Shown in pieces: positions 11,400 to 24,556 of a DNA stretch of 64,000 nucleotides (within the stretch, counting starts at the first letter, position 1; each line of letters starts with the position of its first letter). The notes under the pieces are model-generated. The model was given only the letters and a program-made list of their open reading frames with translations, was not told the DNA's origin and made no database searches. Position numbers and translations under genes: made by a program. The stretch is from Chaetoderma sp. LZ-2023a (Eukaryota > Mollusca > Caudofoveata > Chaetodermatida > Chaetodermatidae). The DNA lies in the NCBI GenBank assembly GCA_034401795.1, contig CM067373.1, positions 92,513,624-92,577,623 of the forward strand, given 5' to 3'.

Positions 11400-12097
11400 G
11401 CCATTGTTGCTTGACAATTTAAGTAATTAAGCACAATAATTACACTCCCGCGACGCGTGGTGGGTGTATAATGCATTTGGTTCCCTCTGACTCTTTATAG
11501 TATGTTTGTCAGTCAGTCTGCCTCACTGCCTGTGCCATTTCCCAGGAACTGCTGGTTCAAATTGTTTTACATTTTGACACATGGCTCATTATGACCCACC
11601 AGGATTTCCAAACTTTCTCAATGAAAATATATGGATCCCAATATTTAGCGGGCATTTATAATCATTTAGTCGGCGCTCTTGTTAAATCCTGTAGCGGCCT
11701 TTGGTTGTGACATATTCAACATTTAAATCTCTTGATCTGCCTAATCAATGTAGACCATTTGAGCAAAATAAAATTTTTATTGCATTTTCGAGCATGAATA
11801 ATAAAGTAAATGGCACTATTTTAGTACACAAGCAGCGAGTGTAGTGGTGCACATGCGAGAGAGCAGAAAAAATGTTGTAAAATAGTTATTAGTTATATAA
11901 ATATAATGTCAAATATGATTTTATAAAATTCAATAAATAGTGTTGAATATTTTGAAACCAATCTGACTATGATCTCTAGCTGATGATGACACCAATAGTC
12001 TTCAGTTAAATTTATTTCAAAATATTAAGCCGCTCCATGCAATTTAAGCACTTGAGCATTGGGGATTCGATTGAATTCGATGTAAGCACTCAATTGT
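11400..12097. other. Unassigned AT-rich region upstream of the hAT transposase
   Basis: No TIR for the downstream transposase could be recognised here. A weak inverted repeat (AATATTTTGAAA and its complement, near 11,946 and 12,018) is the only structure noted. Confidence 0.5.
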
Positions 12098-12130
12098 ATG
12101 TTTCATTTTGTTTTTGATTTTAGAATAACT

Positions 12131-14653
12131 ATGTCATATCACCACCCATCTGGGGCTGCAAAGCGACACGCCCAGAAAGAAAACAAATTGCGTTTGGAAT
12201 CCGTCTTGGAAAAAGTTCCAAAAATAACAGAGATGTTTGTACGTGTCGGTGAGCAGTCATCATCGGTTCCTCCTGATTCTAGCATTGATAACCAACAGAC
12301 TGAGGTCATTGCGGAGCAGGATCCGGATAATAATGCCCCAAATAATGATATTACAGATCACACATGTACTGATTCAGAAGCACAAATTGGCAGTGAAATT
12401 GTACAAAAAGATGAAGATCCAGACATAACAATGCCTGTATATGATTCCGATTTATGGCAGTGGTCAGACACTATTACTGAAGAAATGCGAAGCTATTGGG
12501 CAGATCATGGCAGTGAACAATGTCAGCATTCAAATGCAAGTTTTGAAGCATCAGAGATTGTTGATGGAAATCACCAGATTAGATACTTAGATACGCATGA
12601 GCATCCATTAACGCATAGGAAAATTATGCGGTCTTGGCTGTGTTATTCTCCATCAAAAGCAAGTGTTTACTGCTTTCCCTGTAAATTGTTTGCAGACTCA
12701 CAGGAAGGCATATCATCTGTTCGAAATGGATTTAGTGATTGGAAAAATGCGTCCACACGGATTCCACAGCATGAACATTCGGATATGCATGTTAAATCGA
12801 TACTCTGTTTGAAGAATTTTCAAAAGTCAAATGCAAGAGTTGATGAAAGTATGATTTTGTAGTATAATGTAGAATGTGCATATTGGAAAGCTGTACTTGA
12901 TCGTATTGTGCAAGTTATTATGTTTATGGCAGAACGAGGCTTGGCTCATGATGAGGTCTTTGGCTCTTGTTCAAATGGAAATTATCTTGGACTTTTGGAA
13001 TTACTTGTTAAATTCGATCCATTTTTGGCTGCACATATTGAAAAGCATAAAGCGCAACAGACAGCAGGGAAAGTAGCGTGGTACAACTTCGTATTTGTCT
13101 TCAACAATCTGTAACGAACTCATATGCATAATGGGCAAACGTGTACTGGGCACAATTATTGAAGAAGTAAAGACTGCGAAATTCTACTCGATATCGATAG
13201 ACTCCACACCTGATGCGAGTAAAGTGAATCGTTGTACCTGCATACTGCGTTACATTCCGGAAGGTGGTAATGGCCCAGTTGAGCGTTTTCTTAAATTCTT
13301 AGATATGGAAGGTCATACAGCGCAGCAATTAGCAGATACGTTGATTAAATTTCTCAACAATGTTGACATCGACATAAAGAACTGCAGGAGACAGTCCTAT
13401 CACAATGCAAGCAACATGTCCGGCAAGTACCACAGTGTTCAGGCCTTAATTCGAGAACGCAACCCACTTGCTGTGTACATTCTGTGTTTTGGGCATTCGC
13501 TTAACTTAGTGGGAACCGCTGCTGTGGACAGTGTCCCAATGGCAACTGCATTTTTTTACTTCATTCAAAAAATCTACACATTCCTCAGTGCATCAACTCA
13601 TAGATGGTCTATTCTTACAAATCTGTTACAAGGAACTCCAGTTGTAAAGACGTTAAGCCAGACGCGTTGGTCTGCCAGAGCAAATGCAACTGATGCTCTG
13701 ACGCGTGGTTACAGCCAAATAAAGCAAGCCTTAGAAACCATTGAGCAAGATGAGTAAGAGAAGAACGAAACAAGATGTGAGGCCGAAGGACTAATCAACA
13801 AAATGGAGAGGCTGGAATATGGAATTTTGACAGTGCTATGGGCAACCATCTTACAAAGATTTAATCGAACAAACATGGCTCTGCAAAGTTCTAATTTGGA
13901 TTTAAATAACGCAGTTGAAATGCTGCAATCACTAAAGGCGTGTACACACACATTGAGAGGTCAGTTCGAAGAAATTGAAGCCAATGGGAAAGAAAAGTCT
14001 GGTAATGATGTGTTTAAAGAGGAAACTTCTCGAAAGCGCAAACGCAGCATTAGAATTACACATTTTGAAGAGCAAGGGGAGGAGACACAACTTTCTCCAT
14101 GTGAAACTTTCTGGACACAAGTGTACATACCTATCATTGACAACCTCACGGCAGCTCTTACAAAACGTCTTGATGCATACACAACAGTGTACAACCTCTT
14201 CGGATTCTTACACAAACTCCTGACGCTTCAACCCGAGCAAATACGACTTTCTGCTACTAATCTTGTGAAAGTTTACCACATGATTTAGAACCATGTTTAG
14301 GAGAGGAACTTGTGCAATTCAGTGACTTCGCCAAATTACAGACAGGTTTTGATTCTAATCGTTCTACAAAACTCGAACTATTTCAGATTGTTACACAAGT
14401 CGGTGTCAGAGAAACATTCCCTGATGTTGAGGTTGCATTATGCATCTATCTGTCTCTGCTCGTTAGCAACTGTTCTGGTGAACGGTCATTCTCAACACTG
14501 TCATGTGTGAAAAATACGATTAGGACGTCTATGGGTGACGATAAACTCAACACATTAGCACTTTTGAGTATTGAAAGTCACATCCTTAAGTCCCTCAATT
14601 TTAAAAGAAAGGCAACGTGTCTTTCTGACCTTGAGACACACAAAGTAAGATAG
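12131..14653 (+). pseudogene. Broken hAT transposase gene (ZMYM1-like, zf-TTF/DUF4371 type)
   Basis: The protein starts with MSYHHPSGAAKRHAQKENK at 12,131, the usual SGAxKR N-terminus of this group. An acidic linker and a TTF-type zinc finger (WLCYSPSKASVYCFPCKLF, then HEHSDMH) lead to 12,862. The DUF4371/RNase H-like core follows: GNYLGLLELL, FYSISIDSTPD with a catalytic Asp, and YHNASNMSG. The hAT C-terminal dimerisation segment VSNCSGERSFSTL ends at 14,653. Breaks seen: TAG at 12,860, a frameshift near 13,080, TAA at 13,755, and loss of about one base near 14,277. The second catalytic Asp, usually in YDNASNMSG, is His here. It may once have moved MITEs such as 10,938-11,391, but no matching TIRs were found. 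A domesticated gene is unlikely given the breaks. Confidence 0.88.
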
Positions 14654-14741
14654 ACACGCATGTCTTAAATGACATTAGAAGCAGACTGGATATACTAATA
14701 CTAATAATTGACTATATTGTCAATGATGTTATTGCTTTAAT

Positions 14742-14857
<116 letters not shown>

Positions 14858-14913
14858 CCCCCAATGAGCCAGTGGCCAGGGGTATTAGTACCATTTAGTG
14901 GTATCATACTAAT

Positions 14914-15201
14914 CTAATACAAAGCTGCATAACCCAGCCAATAAAATAGATATTTTCATATTAACCCTTTAATGCATTTGTCTGGAAAATCAAGATATTT
15001 GTTTTCCGAGTGTCCATTTTCAGGCGAAGATTATTCTTGAAAATTCTATAACCGTAATGGCTGGTTAAAATGTCAAAATTAGTCTTCATTTAGCCTGCAA
15101 ATGGACATTTGGTAAGCAAATATCTTGATTTTCCAGATAAACTTTAGGCATTAACGGGTTAATATTTATTTTATTGCCTAAGTTATGCAGCTCTGCATTA
15201 G
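14914..15201. repeat. Foldback MITE-like palindrome, 288 bp
   Basis: The left arm 14,914-15,025 and right arm 15,093-15,201 are inverted copies of about 110 bp. They share CTGGAAAATCAAGATATTTG and the outer word GCTGCATAAC, with some mismatches and small gaps. The loop is about 67 bp. There is no ORF. The shape fits a foldback MITE; no convincing target duplication was found. Confidence 0.85.
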
Positions 15202-15403
15202 GTTGTTTTGGAGTGTGGGTTGCGACTTGTAAATCTTTAATTATTTTAGAATTTAGATTTTTAGATTAGATTAGACCCCCACTACCACCACCCGACAAAA
15301 GATATGTGAACAGCCTACGTGCCCCCCTACCCCACCACCCACCCCTCGTGAGGGGGCCCCATATGCTCTCCAGCCTAGGGCCCCACACAGCCTTAGTCTT
15401 CCC

Positions 15404-16743
15404 CTGACGAAGTACCCGCCCATCGCGCCACACGTGCACGACGAACGAGGGGGCTGGCCAGCTCCGAGTCTCAGGGTTCTGGATTCAGTGGGACGTCGCT
15501 CTGCGAAATACATAGACTGGCTCCTAAGGCTGGTGGAACTCAATCATTCCGATGGGGCCGTGCGACCATTGCCGAGATTGAACTGCATGGTGTCATCCCA
15601 GCTATTTGAGTAACCCGTATGTCTTTCCATAGGACGTTTATATTATGGAGTCAAAGTTATAAAAGATAAACATTATGACTAGTACAAACAAGTTAAATCG
15701 TTTGACATTGTATGAGCATATACAATAATACATAAAGTAGAGCTAGCTAATGTACTTTGCACGTGGAGTCGCCGGAGGTACCACACAGATCCGTAAATCC
15801 GCAGACGTATCCCCGCAAGGGAGGCATCCGCACAACGAGGGCACTGATTAACTTAATATAAGCTATTATACCTTCATGATACAGATAAAAAGATTCCTGA
15901 TTATGCGAGAGGGATGTGCCTTGTGTGGGCTCTGGTCCTAGATGCTACCTATTGGTGCGAGAGGTAATAGCCTCACGCGGGCCTCCGTCACAGGATATCT
16001 CGCTTATTTTCACAGGAAATGCCTTCGATGCCGAAGCGGAGGAAAAGAGCTGGCAAAAAGGGCCACTCTTTTGTTTAACAAAAATGCTAGGGAAACAGAC
16101 CATCCTAGTGAAATATAATTAACTTTATGCATACTGGTTTACGTGAATACGGAGCAAGCGATTCCCGACGGATTCACAAGTCCCCGTCTTATGTTATTCT
16201 AAGATACTGTATTGGTAGTTGCCGCTTTATTTATGCGGGCTTTCTGGTATTCCTATCCTATCATTTAGTTTTTAGAAACAAGAACTAGTTTTGGCCGCAA
16301 GTGGCAGAGATTCCTACCTATCATTAGATATATAACTATCTAATGGGCGCTTCCCGTAGGTTGCTTTGGAAAGCATCCACCTCCATGGATAGCGAGCTTA
16401 CATGTTACTTCACAACACATCTGAACTGGGTGAGAATCCAGATACCCTGCTTCATAATCGCATAAAGCATCACTGGACGATGGCTACATTTTACATAAGC
16501 AAATTTAATACTTCACATATCGTTACGGTGGGCGTAGAGACGAATATCCACCGCAAGTGCCCTTCCCATGAGGGCATGGCAGATTCCAAGATCATGCCCA
16601 GACACTACAATTAGTTTGGTCGAGATGCGCCTCTCGTCCGTCACCAATCCTATGGACTTAACTATTGACCTGGCGTTAGGGTTATGTTTCAATATGCCCA
16701 ATATGCACTGTGGGCAGGAAATAATATATCCTATTATAATAAT

Positions 16744-16797
<54 letters not shown>

Positions 16798-18893
16798 TAC
16801 ATGTTTTCGCAGTGCTTTCCTTCCTTGGCAAAGTGTCTAACTACTAAGTATCAGAAGATACAGTGGGAGTTGTATGTAAGCCCACACTTTGGCCATCACC
16901 ACTCGGAAACCTCCGATAGTTTCCCAGAATCAGATCAGTACAACATGTGGGTGGGATATCCAAACAATTAAGAAGCCTTGCGGCTGAGTGGATCGTGGAG
17001 AGACAATAACTTAATAAATATGAGGCCCTATAGGTATTTGGCCAATTTTACACAATCTTGCTAGATTACCACACAGCCGGAAAAGAGGCATACACCACAT
17101 GTCTCCTAACGAAGAAATTGTCCCTGACCACTTTAACCTATCCTAGCGAGCTGAATGGTCAAGGTTAGTCGATAGCATGCCGGGCTCAAATATGTAGAGC
17201 ATGGTCAGCGACAGTGTAAAATTGTTGGTGGCGGGAATAAGTGATGCGTATATTGTTGCTGTATAGTATTTCCTAGCATACTGCGGTCCAAAGTTTTATA
17301 TAAAATAAGCAAAACATATGAACTGGATGGCTACTTGCCATATACATAACCAACCATTGCAATCGAAACAATATCACAGTTGTTACAGTTTGATTATATG
17401 AGGTAGTAAGTATATATAGGTCAATAACCTAATACGGTGCAGTTAGTTAGGCACCAACAGTAAACAAGGATAATATAGACAGTTTGATAAAGAAATCATA
17501 AATTGCGGTCTTAAGACCGGTATGGTACCTATTAGTCAACAGTACATTTTATGGATATAAATTATGACGAAAGAACATACATGTATAGTTACTTGAATAT
17601 CTAATAGTCATTGCTGGAACCGGCTATTATCTGCTACTGAAATTGGGGCGCTAACATATTTATAGCGCTAGTCGACACGTTCTTTGAGGCAGGACATGTT
17701 TCCATATGCGATTCCCGCAGCTGATCTCCGCAGGCTGGGCTCCGCATGTGACGGTGTAATAAAGTTAAACATAACCCATTAACAGGTAGGGTTACTATAT
17801 ATAATATTTCTATGCATGTATATTTGAAGCATACGGTGCGGGGTGCGTCGCCTAGCTCGTGCGGCGCACCAGGCAAAGTCTACTAAGTTGTGGTCGAAAA
17901 GTTATAAAGTTAAATCACACGACATGCAGTGCATTGGTTGATCTCCACTTTCGTGTGGTCGGCAGATCTGGCGAGTTATCCACCAAGAAACATCGCTACT
18001 CTACATTATGTAGACGTTACATATTGGGCCACAAGGGCCGTCCACAAAAAGTTCCTCTTATAGTTGTTCGGAAATGGGAACCATACTATTAGTTTAGTTA
18101 TTGCCCCCGGATGGCCGTTCGGGACCGTCCAAAATTCAAACTGCGGGTAGCCGAGAACTGCTTTCCGGAGTGAGATGAACTGAAAGCCATAAGGAACCGA
18201 GGTGATGTGCTGAATCTATCCGTCGGTATTCCGGTCAACTCGTCAAGCTCCCACCCTTAGGGCCAGTCCTCGACTGTCGGCTTCTATGCCGACGATGCTC
18301 CTGATCTTCGAATTTCACACCCTTTTATACTCGCTGGGACGTCAGAGCTGGCTGCCTGAACCAACCAGAGGCCGCTGTACCAACCAAGCAACGTTCTAGA
18401 ATACTGTGACGTATACACAATTATCTATATATTACTATATGCGTAGATGTGTAGTGTGACGTAGTAAGTCACGTGTACACAAATCACTATCTATTTAGCT
18501 ATGTATATATATGCGATTACGACCTTATAGAAATATTTTGAGCATAATTTGACGGGGAGAATCGACGATAACTCGGCTATTTCTGAACCGATTTTAAAAT
18601 GGTTTGAAGTTTTAAAAAGCTCATCAAATTCTGGTCTTATTAGATGTCAGGACGCTATAGGTACACACTCGCTCCCGATCTCAACGCACACGTGTCGTTA
18701 GGGGAGCGTCGAGTGCGCGCATGCGCACCACCCGTTCTAACGAACGTAGTCGTTTTCACGACGAAATGCCTCTCGCTCATACACGCTTATCGCTCTCCCC
18801 AGGGGGTGCGCTTTTGGGAACGAATCCAGGATGGGCGGCCCGTACCAAGCTTGGCTGGGATGGCCAGTACTTGCCTTATCGATCCGCGCTACA
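15404..18893 (-). repeat. Old solo long LTR of the gypsy family (copy B)
   Basis: The whole stretch is a diverged copy of the LTRs at 24,869-28,400 and 41,707-45,064, in the same orientation. It ends with GATCCGCGCTACA at 18,893, matching the terminal GATCCGTGCTACA of the others; the left end is worn. No internal element sequence adjoins it, so it is a solo LTR. A (AAT)n tract at 16,736-16,795 is unique to this copy. Divergence is clearly higher than between the other two, so it is older. Confidence 0.85.
16736..16795. repeat. (AAT)n microsatellite inside LTR copy B
   Basis: About 18 AAT units, absent from the other LTR copies. Confidence 0.95.
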
Positions 18894-18895
18894 CC

Positions 18896-19900
18896 AAGGC
18901 CTATGTAAGGCTTAGACAAAGTCTGGGTAATGTCTAGGCAAGGTCTAGTAAAGCCTGGCTACGGCCTAGGTATGGTCTTGCAAAGCTTGGATACGGCATA
19001 AGTATGGCTTAGCAAAGCCTGACTAAGGCCTATGTAAGGCTTAAAAAAACCTGGCTAAGTCCTAGCTAAGACCTAGCAAAGCCTGGCTAAGGTCTAGATA
19101 ACGTCCTGCAAAGCTTGGATAAGGCCTAGCTAAGACGTAGTACCGGGATAAAGCTTAGGTCAGGCCTAATAAAGGTTGGCTACGGCCTAGATAAGACCTA
19201 GCAAAGTCTCGCTAAGGCCTTGGCAATGTTTAGGAAAGCTTGGCTAAAGCCCAGGTACCGTCTACCATCTACCAGCAAAGCCTGGCTGTGGCCTAGGTAA
19301 GGCCTAACAAAGCCTGGCTAAGTCCTAAGTACGGTCTGGTAAAGCCTGACTAAGGTCTCGATAAGGTCTATGTAACACACGGCAAAGGCTGGCTAACGCC
19401 TAGTTAAGGCTGAGAAAATCCTGACTAAGGCCTAGTCAAGGCTTAGCAAAGCATGGCTAAGGCCCGTTTAAAGCCTGGCTAAGGCTTGTCTGAAGCCTAT
19501 GTAAGGTCTAGCTGAGACTAAGCAATGACTAGCTAAGGCCTATGTAATGTCTTGCAAAGTCTGACCAAAGCCTAGCAAATCCTGGCCAATGCCTAGAATA
19601 AGGCCTAAGTAAGGCTTAGCAGTCTAGCTGGGGCCTAGTTCAAACTTAGAAAAGTCTGGATACGGGCCAGGTAAGGGTTAGATAAATCTTAGCAAAGCCT
19701 GGCTAAGACCTATGTTAAGCCTAGCAAAACCTGGATATGGCCTGTCTACGGTCTGGCTAAGGCCTAGCAAAGCCTAGCTAAAGCCTGGCTATGGACTAGG
19801 TAAACTCTATCAAAACCGGGCTAAGACCTAGGTAAGGTTTAGCAAAGCCTGGCTAAGACCCAGGTAATATCTTGCAAAGCTTGCCTAAGACCCAGGTAAG
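18896..19900 (+). repeat. 32-bp degenerate satellite, forward block
   Basis: About 31 units of 32 bp. A unit reads roughly GGCCTAGGTAAGG, then CCTAGCAAAGCCTGGCTAA. For example, five successive units between about 18,963 and 19,122 are each exactly 32 bp. Units diverge by perhaps 15-25% from one another. The array starts directly after LTR copy B. Confidence 0.92.
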
Positions 19901-19928
19901 GCCTACCCAGGATTTGCTAAGCCATGCA
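19901..19928 (-). repeat. 32-bp satellite, first inverted unit at the strand switch
   Basis: The words CCCAGGATTTGCTAAGCC read as the reverse complement of the unit used up to 19,900. Array polarity therefore flips here, before the nested LINE. Confidence 0.7.
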
Positions 19929-21715
19929 GGTATGATTACTGTATTCTACGGCTGTAGCAGTAGAAACATCCTACAGCTGCAATCAGTCCTTCTTCGCTTA
20001 TGCTCGCTATGTCTTGTTCTCAGCCAAAATCCTTAGCTTTCTCAGGTCCATTCTTGACTGGTACCTAATCCTGCTTTCTTGAGATCACCTTGTAGCATGC
20101 TTAGCAGATTTATGCAATGACGTCCTCTCCCGGCTTTGTATTTGCTGGCGCCAAGTAGGACGAATTCCAAGGCTCTCTGTGTCAGTGTGTCTTCTGGCAT
20201 CCTTAGCACATGGCCAAACATGGACTATCTTTGCTGGGCGACCTTTGCAAACAGTGGTGGCGTATTACACACATGGTATAGTGTATCGTTGGAAATTATG
20301 CTGTCTGGCTATCGGTGTCCAGTGATGGTGCATAGGTGTTTGCAGTGGCAGACAATGAGTTTGTCTAGAGCTGCCCAGCCGTTACAGTTATACAGCATCA
20401 ATGGTACGCAGGTTGCATTGTATAAAAGTAGTCTTTTTATCAAGGGAATCTTTGATCTACGAATCCATAAGTGGATCGTCATTTTCTTTAGTGTCATGCT
20501 TTGCAGATAGGTATATGTGGGTGAACTCTGTTTTGGATTCCTTCAGAGATTCTCAATTTTTAGTGTACTTGCAGATATTCGTAGAATTTCTTCAATGGTT
20601 TTCTTTTCCCGACTAAGTCCACATCGTTGGCATATTCCATTTGTAGCGGCATGCCCGGTATTGACACACACGGGGGGGGGGGGGGGGTTAATACATCTAG
20701 GATCTTTCAGCGCTTAATTGTGTCGAAGGCTCATGACATGTCAATGCCCATTTTGTGGAAATCCCAGTGTTTGGACATGACTACGGACACAAGCATGCGT
20801 TGAGCCCATACAATGTCTATGCAGCTGTGTCCACATTTGAAACCACTTTGACATGATCCGGTGAAGTCATCGATCTTGTCTCGGATGCGGCAATGAGTAA
20901 CATTGGATAGGATTTTCTGTATACTGTTAAGGAGCACAATGTGCCACAGATTGGCTGGGGAACCAGGTGGCTTCTTGGGCTTGGGTAGCGCGATAAGGGT
21001 GCCTTGGCCTACAGCGTCGATGGGAAGGTGGTGCATAAAAGTTGAATTGATTAGGTGCGTGATCGGTTTTGAAATAATGTCACCTGCATATTTGAATAGT
21101 TCATGGTTCATGCCATCCGGTCCAGATGCATGTCCATTTTTCAGGGCTTTAAGTGCCATCTCTACTTCTGCTTTATTAATTGGTGTTAGTAATGGCCTGG
21201 GGTCTCCTGAGAATGGGTGCAAGGGCTCATCATCGTGGTCAGTGAACTGTTCCTTGAACCATTCTTTGCCCTGGTCAGTCCCGATAAAGTGTCCTTCAGA
21301 GTTTTGTACAGTGAGTGGTGGTTAAGGCTGAGCAAAGCCTGACTAAGCTCTCAAAGCTCGGGCTGTCTGAAACATTTTGTGGCAGTCATCCATGGCAGTG
21401 ATTTCATCTGCTAAGGAGTCCGCTTGTTGGATAGCAAGATCCTTTAAGCATTCGCTAATGTGGCGCAGAATGTTATGCGTTCCTGGCGTAGTTTGGTGCG
21501 ATCTTCACTTTGGCTACTTTGATAGATGCGCAGTTGTAACGCTTTCTGTTTTGCTGACAGTTTTACTACGAGAGGGTCATCAGTATACCTAGTTCAGTTT
21601 GTTTTTAAAACACCTATGGTGCTAGTATCTGATGATTCCATAGATTTCAGTATTTTAGTTACGGCTTCGTTTGGATCGAAGCTGACGTCAATGCTAACTA
21701 TTTGCTCCCCGAGGG
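19929..21715 (-). pseudogene. 5'-truncated YADD-type LINE nested in the inverted satellite
   Basis: On the minus strand: the linker before RT (KLSAKQKALQLRIYQSSQSE, about 21,490-21,560), then RT from 21,222 (KNGHASGPDGMNHELFKYAG, LIALPKPKKPPG, SGFKCGHSC, GIDMS). After a damaged middle come the C-terminal words LIKRLLLYNATCVPLMLYNC near 20,400 and a 3' UTR ending near 19,935. The same family recurs at 59,832-60,710, where YADD is visible. Several frame changes are present, the endonuclease end is missing, and a G run at 20,672-20,687 sits in the RT. The LINE clade is not assigned. Confidence 0.8.
21321..21349 (+). repeat. Single 32-bp-satellite-like unit inside the LINE
   Basis: TTAAGGCTGAGCAAAGCCTG followed by ACTAAGC is a clear match to one satellite unit, yet it lies within LINE coding sequence between the linker and the RT. 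Confidence 0.6.
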
Positions 21716-23025
21716 CCTTACCTAGGCCGTACATAAGCATTTGCTTTGCTAGGCTTTTGCCGTGCCTTAGCTAGACTTTACATAGGCCTTAGCCAGGCTT
21801 TGCTAATATTTACCTAGGCCATACCAGGGCCTTAGCCAGGCATTGCTAAGCCTTAACTAGGCCCTAGCCAGGATTTGCTACGCCGTAACTAGGCCTTAGC
21901 CAGGCTGTTCGATGCATTACCCAGGCTTTGCAAGACCGTACATAGGCCTTAGGCAGACTTTGCTAAGATTTAGCTAGGCATTACCTAGGCCATAATCAGG
22001 CTTTCCTCAGCCTTAACTAGGACTTAGTCAGGCTTTGCTCAGCCTTAACTAGGCCTTAGTCAGGATTTGCTAAGCCATAATTAGGCCTTAGCCAGACTTT
22101 GCTAAGCTGTATCTAGACCTTAGCCAGGCTTTGCTACACCTTAGCTAGCTCGTAGCCAGGGCTTACTACGCCTTAACTAGGCCGTAGTCAGGATTTGCTC
22201 ACCCTTAGGTAGGTCTTAGACTTCGTTATGCATGACTTAGGCCTTAATCAGGCTTTGATAGACCTTACCTAGGCTTTAGCTGTGTTTTGCTAGGCTTAGG
22301 TCATGCTTTAGCTTTGTTAGGCCTTAGCCAGGATTTGTTAGGCCTTACATAGTTCTTAGCCGGGCTTTGCTAAGCCTCACATGGGCTTTAGCCAAGCTTT
22401 GCAAGACATTACCTAGGCCTTAGCGATGCTTTGCTAAGCCTTACCTGGGCATTGGCCAGACTTTGTAAGACATTACTTAGGCATATGCCAGGCTTTGAAG
22501 GGCGCAGCTAGGCTTTGCTAGGCCTTATCTAGGCCAGGCTGGGTTAGACCTTAGCCAGGGTTTACTAGGCCTTACAGAGGCTTTAGCCACGTTTTCCTAG
22601 GCCTTACCTTGGTCTTAGCCAGACCGTAGACATGTTTTGGTAAGCCTTAGCCACTCGTAAGACATTACCTAGGCCTTCGCCAGGCGTGACTAGGCCTCAC
22701 CTATGCCTTAGCAGGCTTTGTTAGGCCTTAGGTAGGATTTGCTAGGCCTTACCTAGGCATTAACCAGGCTTGCCTAGACCTTACCTAGGCATTAGACATG
22801 CTTCACTAGGCCTTACCTATGCATTAGTCGGGATTGACTTGACCGTACCGTGACATTATCAGGCTTTGATAGGCTTTACCTAGGCCTTATCCATACTTTG
22901 CTAAATATTGCATAGACTCTGCTAGATCTTACTTGAGCATTACCTAGGGCTTAGCCAAGCTTTGCAAAACATTAGGCCTTAACCAGGTTTTTGCTAAGCC
23001 TTAACTATGCCTTACCCAGGCATTG
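21716..23025 (-). repeat. 32-bp degenerate satellite, inverted block
   Basis: About 40 units in reverse-complement orientation, with words such as CCTTAGCCAGGCTTTGCTA and GCCTTACCTAGG repeated every 32 bp or so, with more length variation than the forward block. With 18,896-19,900 it forms a head-to-head pair. Confidence 0.9.
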
Positions 23026-24420
23026 TAGTCCAGTCAATCTAAGACAAATTGTAGGTACGCCTCGGCAAAATTGCAACAGAATTTCTGTCAGTAGATTTAT
23101 GGCGAAGAAGCAATGACATATTACCAACAAAATCTACACAATTCTGACGGTGAGAAATATATAATTGTATTTGTTATATCCCGCACTCTTTTGCTCCGCG
23201 CTGATTTGATGAGCGCGTACATTTCCCTTACGGTCGTCACTTCAGAATTTAAATCGCTTATTCTCCCATTATTCTTCCCAACATCCTATTTTAAAACTGG
23301 CACGGTTATTTAGTGTTATGTTAGGTGTAAATCTATGCTTTATGAACGTTCACTTGCACAGCAGTTACTAAAATATCTGCCGTGCAAACGGGTTTCTAAT
23401 TTTCTTCTGACGTGTTATTAGTAGTGTAGACCCCGGCTATCTGCTCTAGGGGAATGACAAAGATTACTATCATCTCCTCGTGCCGTTTAATTTCCTCTTC
23501 TGATAATCCGCCGTTAGTACGAGTATCGTGATCAAATTATTAAATTATGTGACAATATAGCATGATATATACTTAGTTGTATGTGGTACGTCCACACACT
23601 TTTGGTATATTATTCATTAATACATACAACTATGGTACCGGTGAATATGACAGGTATAGATGGAATGGATGACACAATGCTGTATTCTATTAATGATGAC
23701 TCATTTACTGAACTTTCTTAATCCTATAGTTTACACATATAATTCCAAATTCTAGTCACATGTCGCTTACCTATTCTAAACCTATTCTACGGAACTGTAA
23801 TCGATTCCTAAGAGAGCCGTATTGTAACAAAATATAACAAAGTTAACCTTAAGGTCTTCTCTCTATCTGACTAGCCAGCTAACTACATAGCTACATAGCT
23901 GACAATCTCACTACTCACTAGCTGTCAGAGACCGCTGTGGAAGTCCGTCCGAGTCCATAACCATAACTCTGGCTGTCTAACTTTAACTGTCCATCGTCAA
24001 CATTCGCCCACTATTAAATATGATGCTGTCGTTAATTCAACAAAGTGTGTGTATTAATTAATGGCGTGTATGTGCGTGAATGTGGCCTAGGAGTATAAGT
24101 AACCAATTTAACTAATAGTAATTAACGTATATAACACAATCGCATAACAGCATATTATAACATGGTTGCATTGCATTACATGAGCTATTATACTCTGCAC
24201 GTGTTCATTCCGACTAATAACCGATTGTTCCATTGTGGGCGTGTCGAATAATAGTCTATACATAATATATTTGTCCGTTTATTGCTGTAAGGTGTGTCGA
24301 TCATCCAACCATATCCTATAGTCGTGTAGTCACGCATGCGTGTCTGGGCGTAGCTATTGTCAAGAGTATACGTGCATTACTGTGTGCGTTCTTGAGGCCG
24401 ATGTGTGTATTCTTGAGGCC
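23026..24420. other. Unassigned AT-rich region
   Basis: No coding or repeat structure recognised over 1.4 kb. Confidence 0.6.
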
Positions 24421-24446
24421 GGTGTGTGTGTGTGTGTGCGCGCGTG

Positions 24447-24482
<36 letters not shown>

Positions 24483-24484
24483 TG
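24421..24484. repeat. (TG)n/(TGCG)n microsatellite
   Basis: TG dinucleotides pass into TGCG tetramers. Cys/Val- or His/Thr-rich frames over it are artefacts. Confidence 0.95.
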
Positions 24485-24556
24485 TGTCTATGCCCGTCCA
24501 TTCGTGTTGGTGTGTCCATGTGGATATGTCCCTGTACCATATTATCCCCTGCTTCT

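Noticed and set aside
14869-14886. CAGTGGCCAGGGG as the right TIR of the broken hAT gene
   Set aside because: Wrong orientation for a right end and no partner upstream of 12,131.
18896-23025. CRISPR-like array of 32-bp repeats
   Set aside because: Contiguous degenerate tandem units without spacers and with a strand switch: a satellite.
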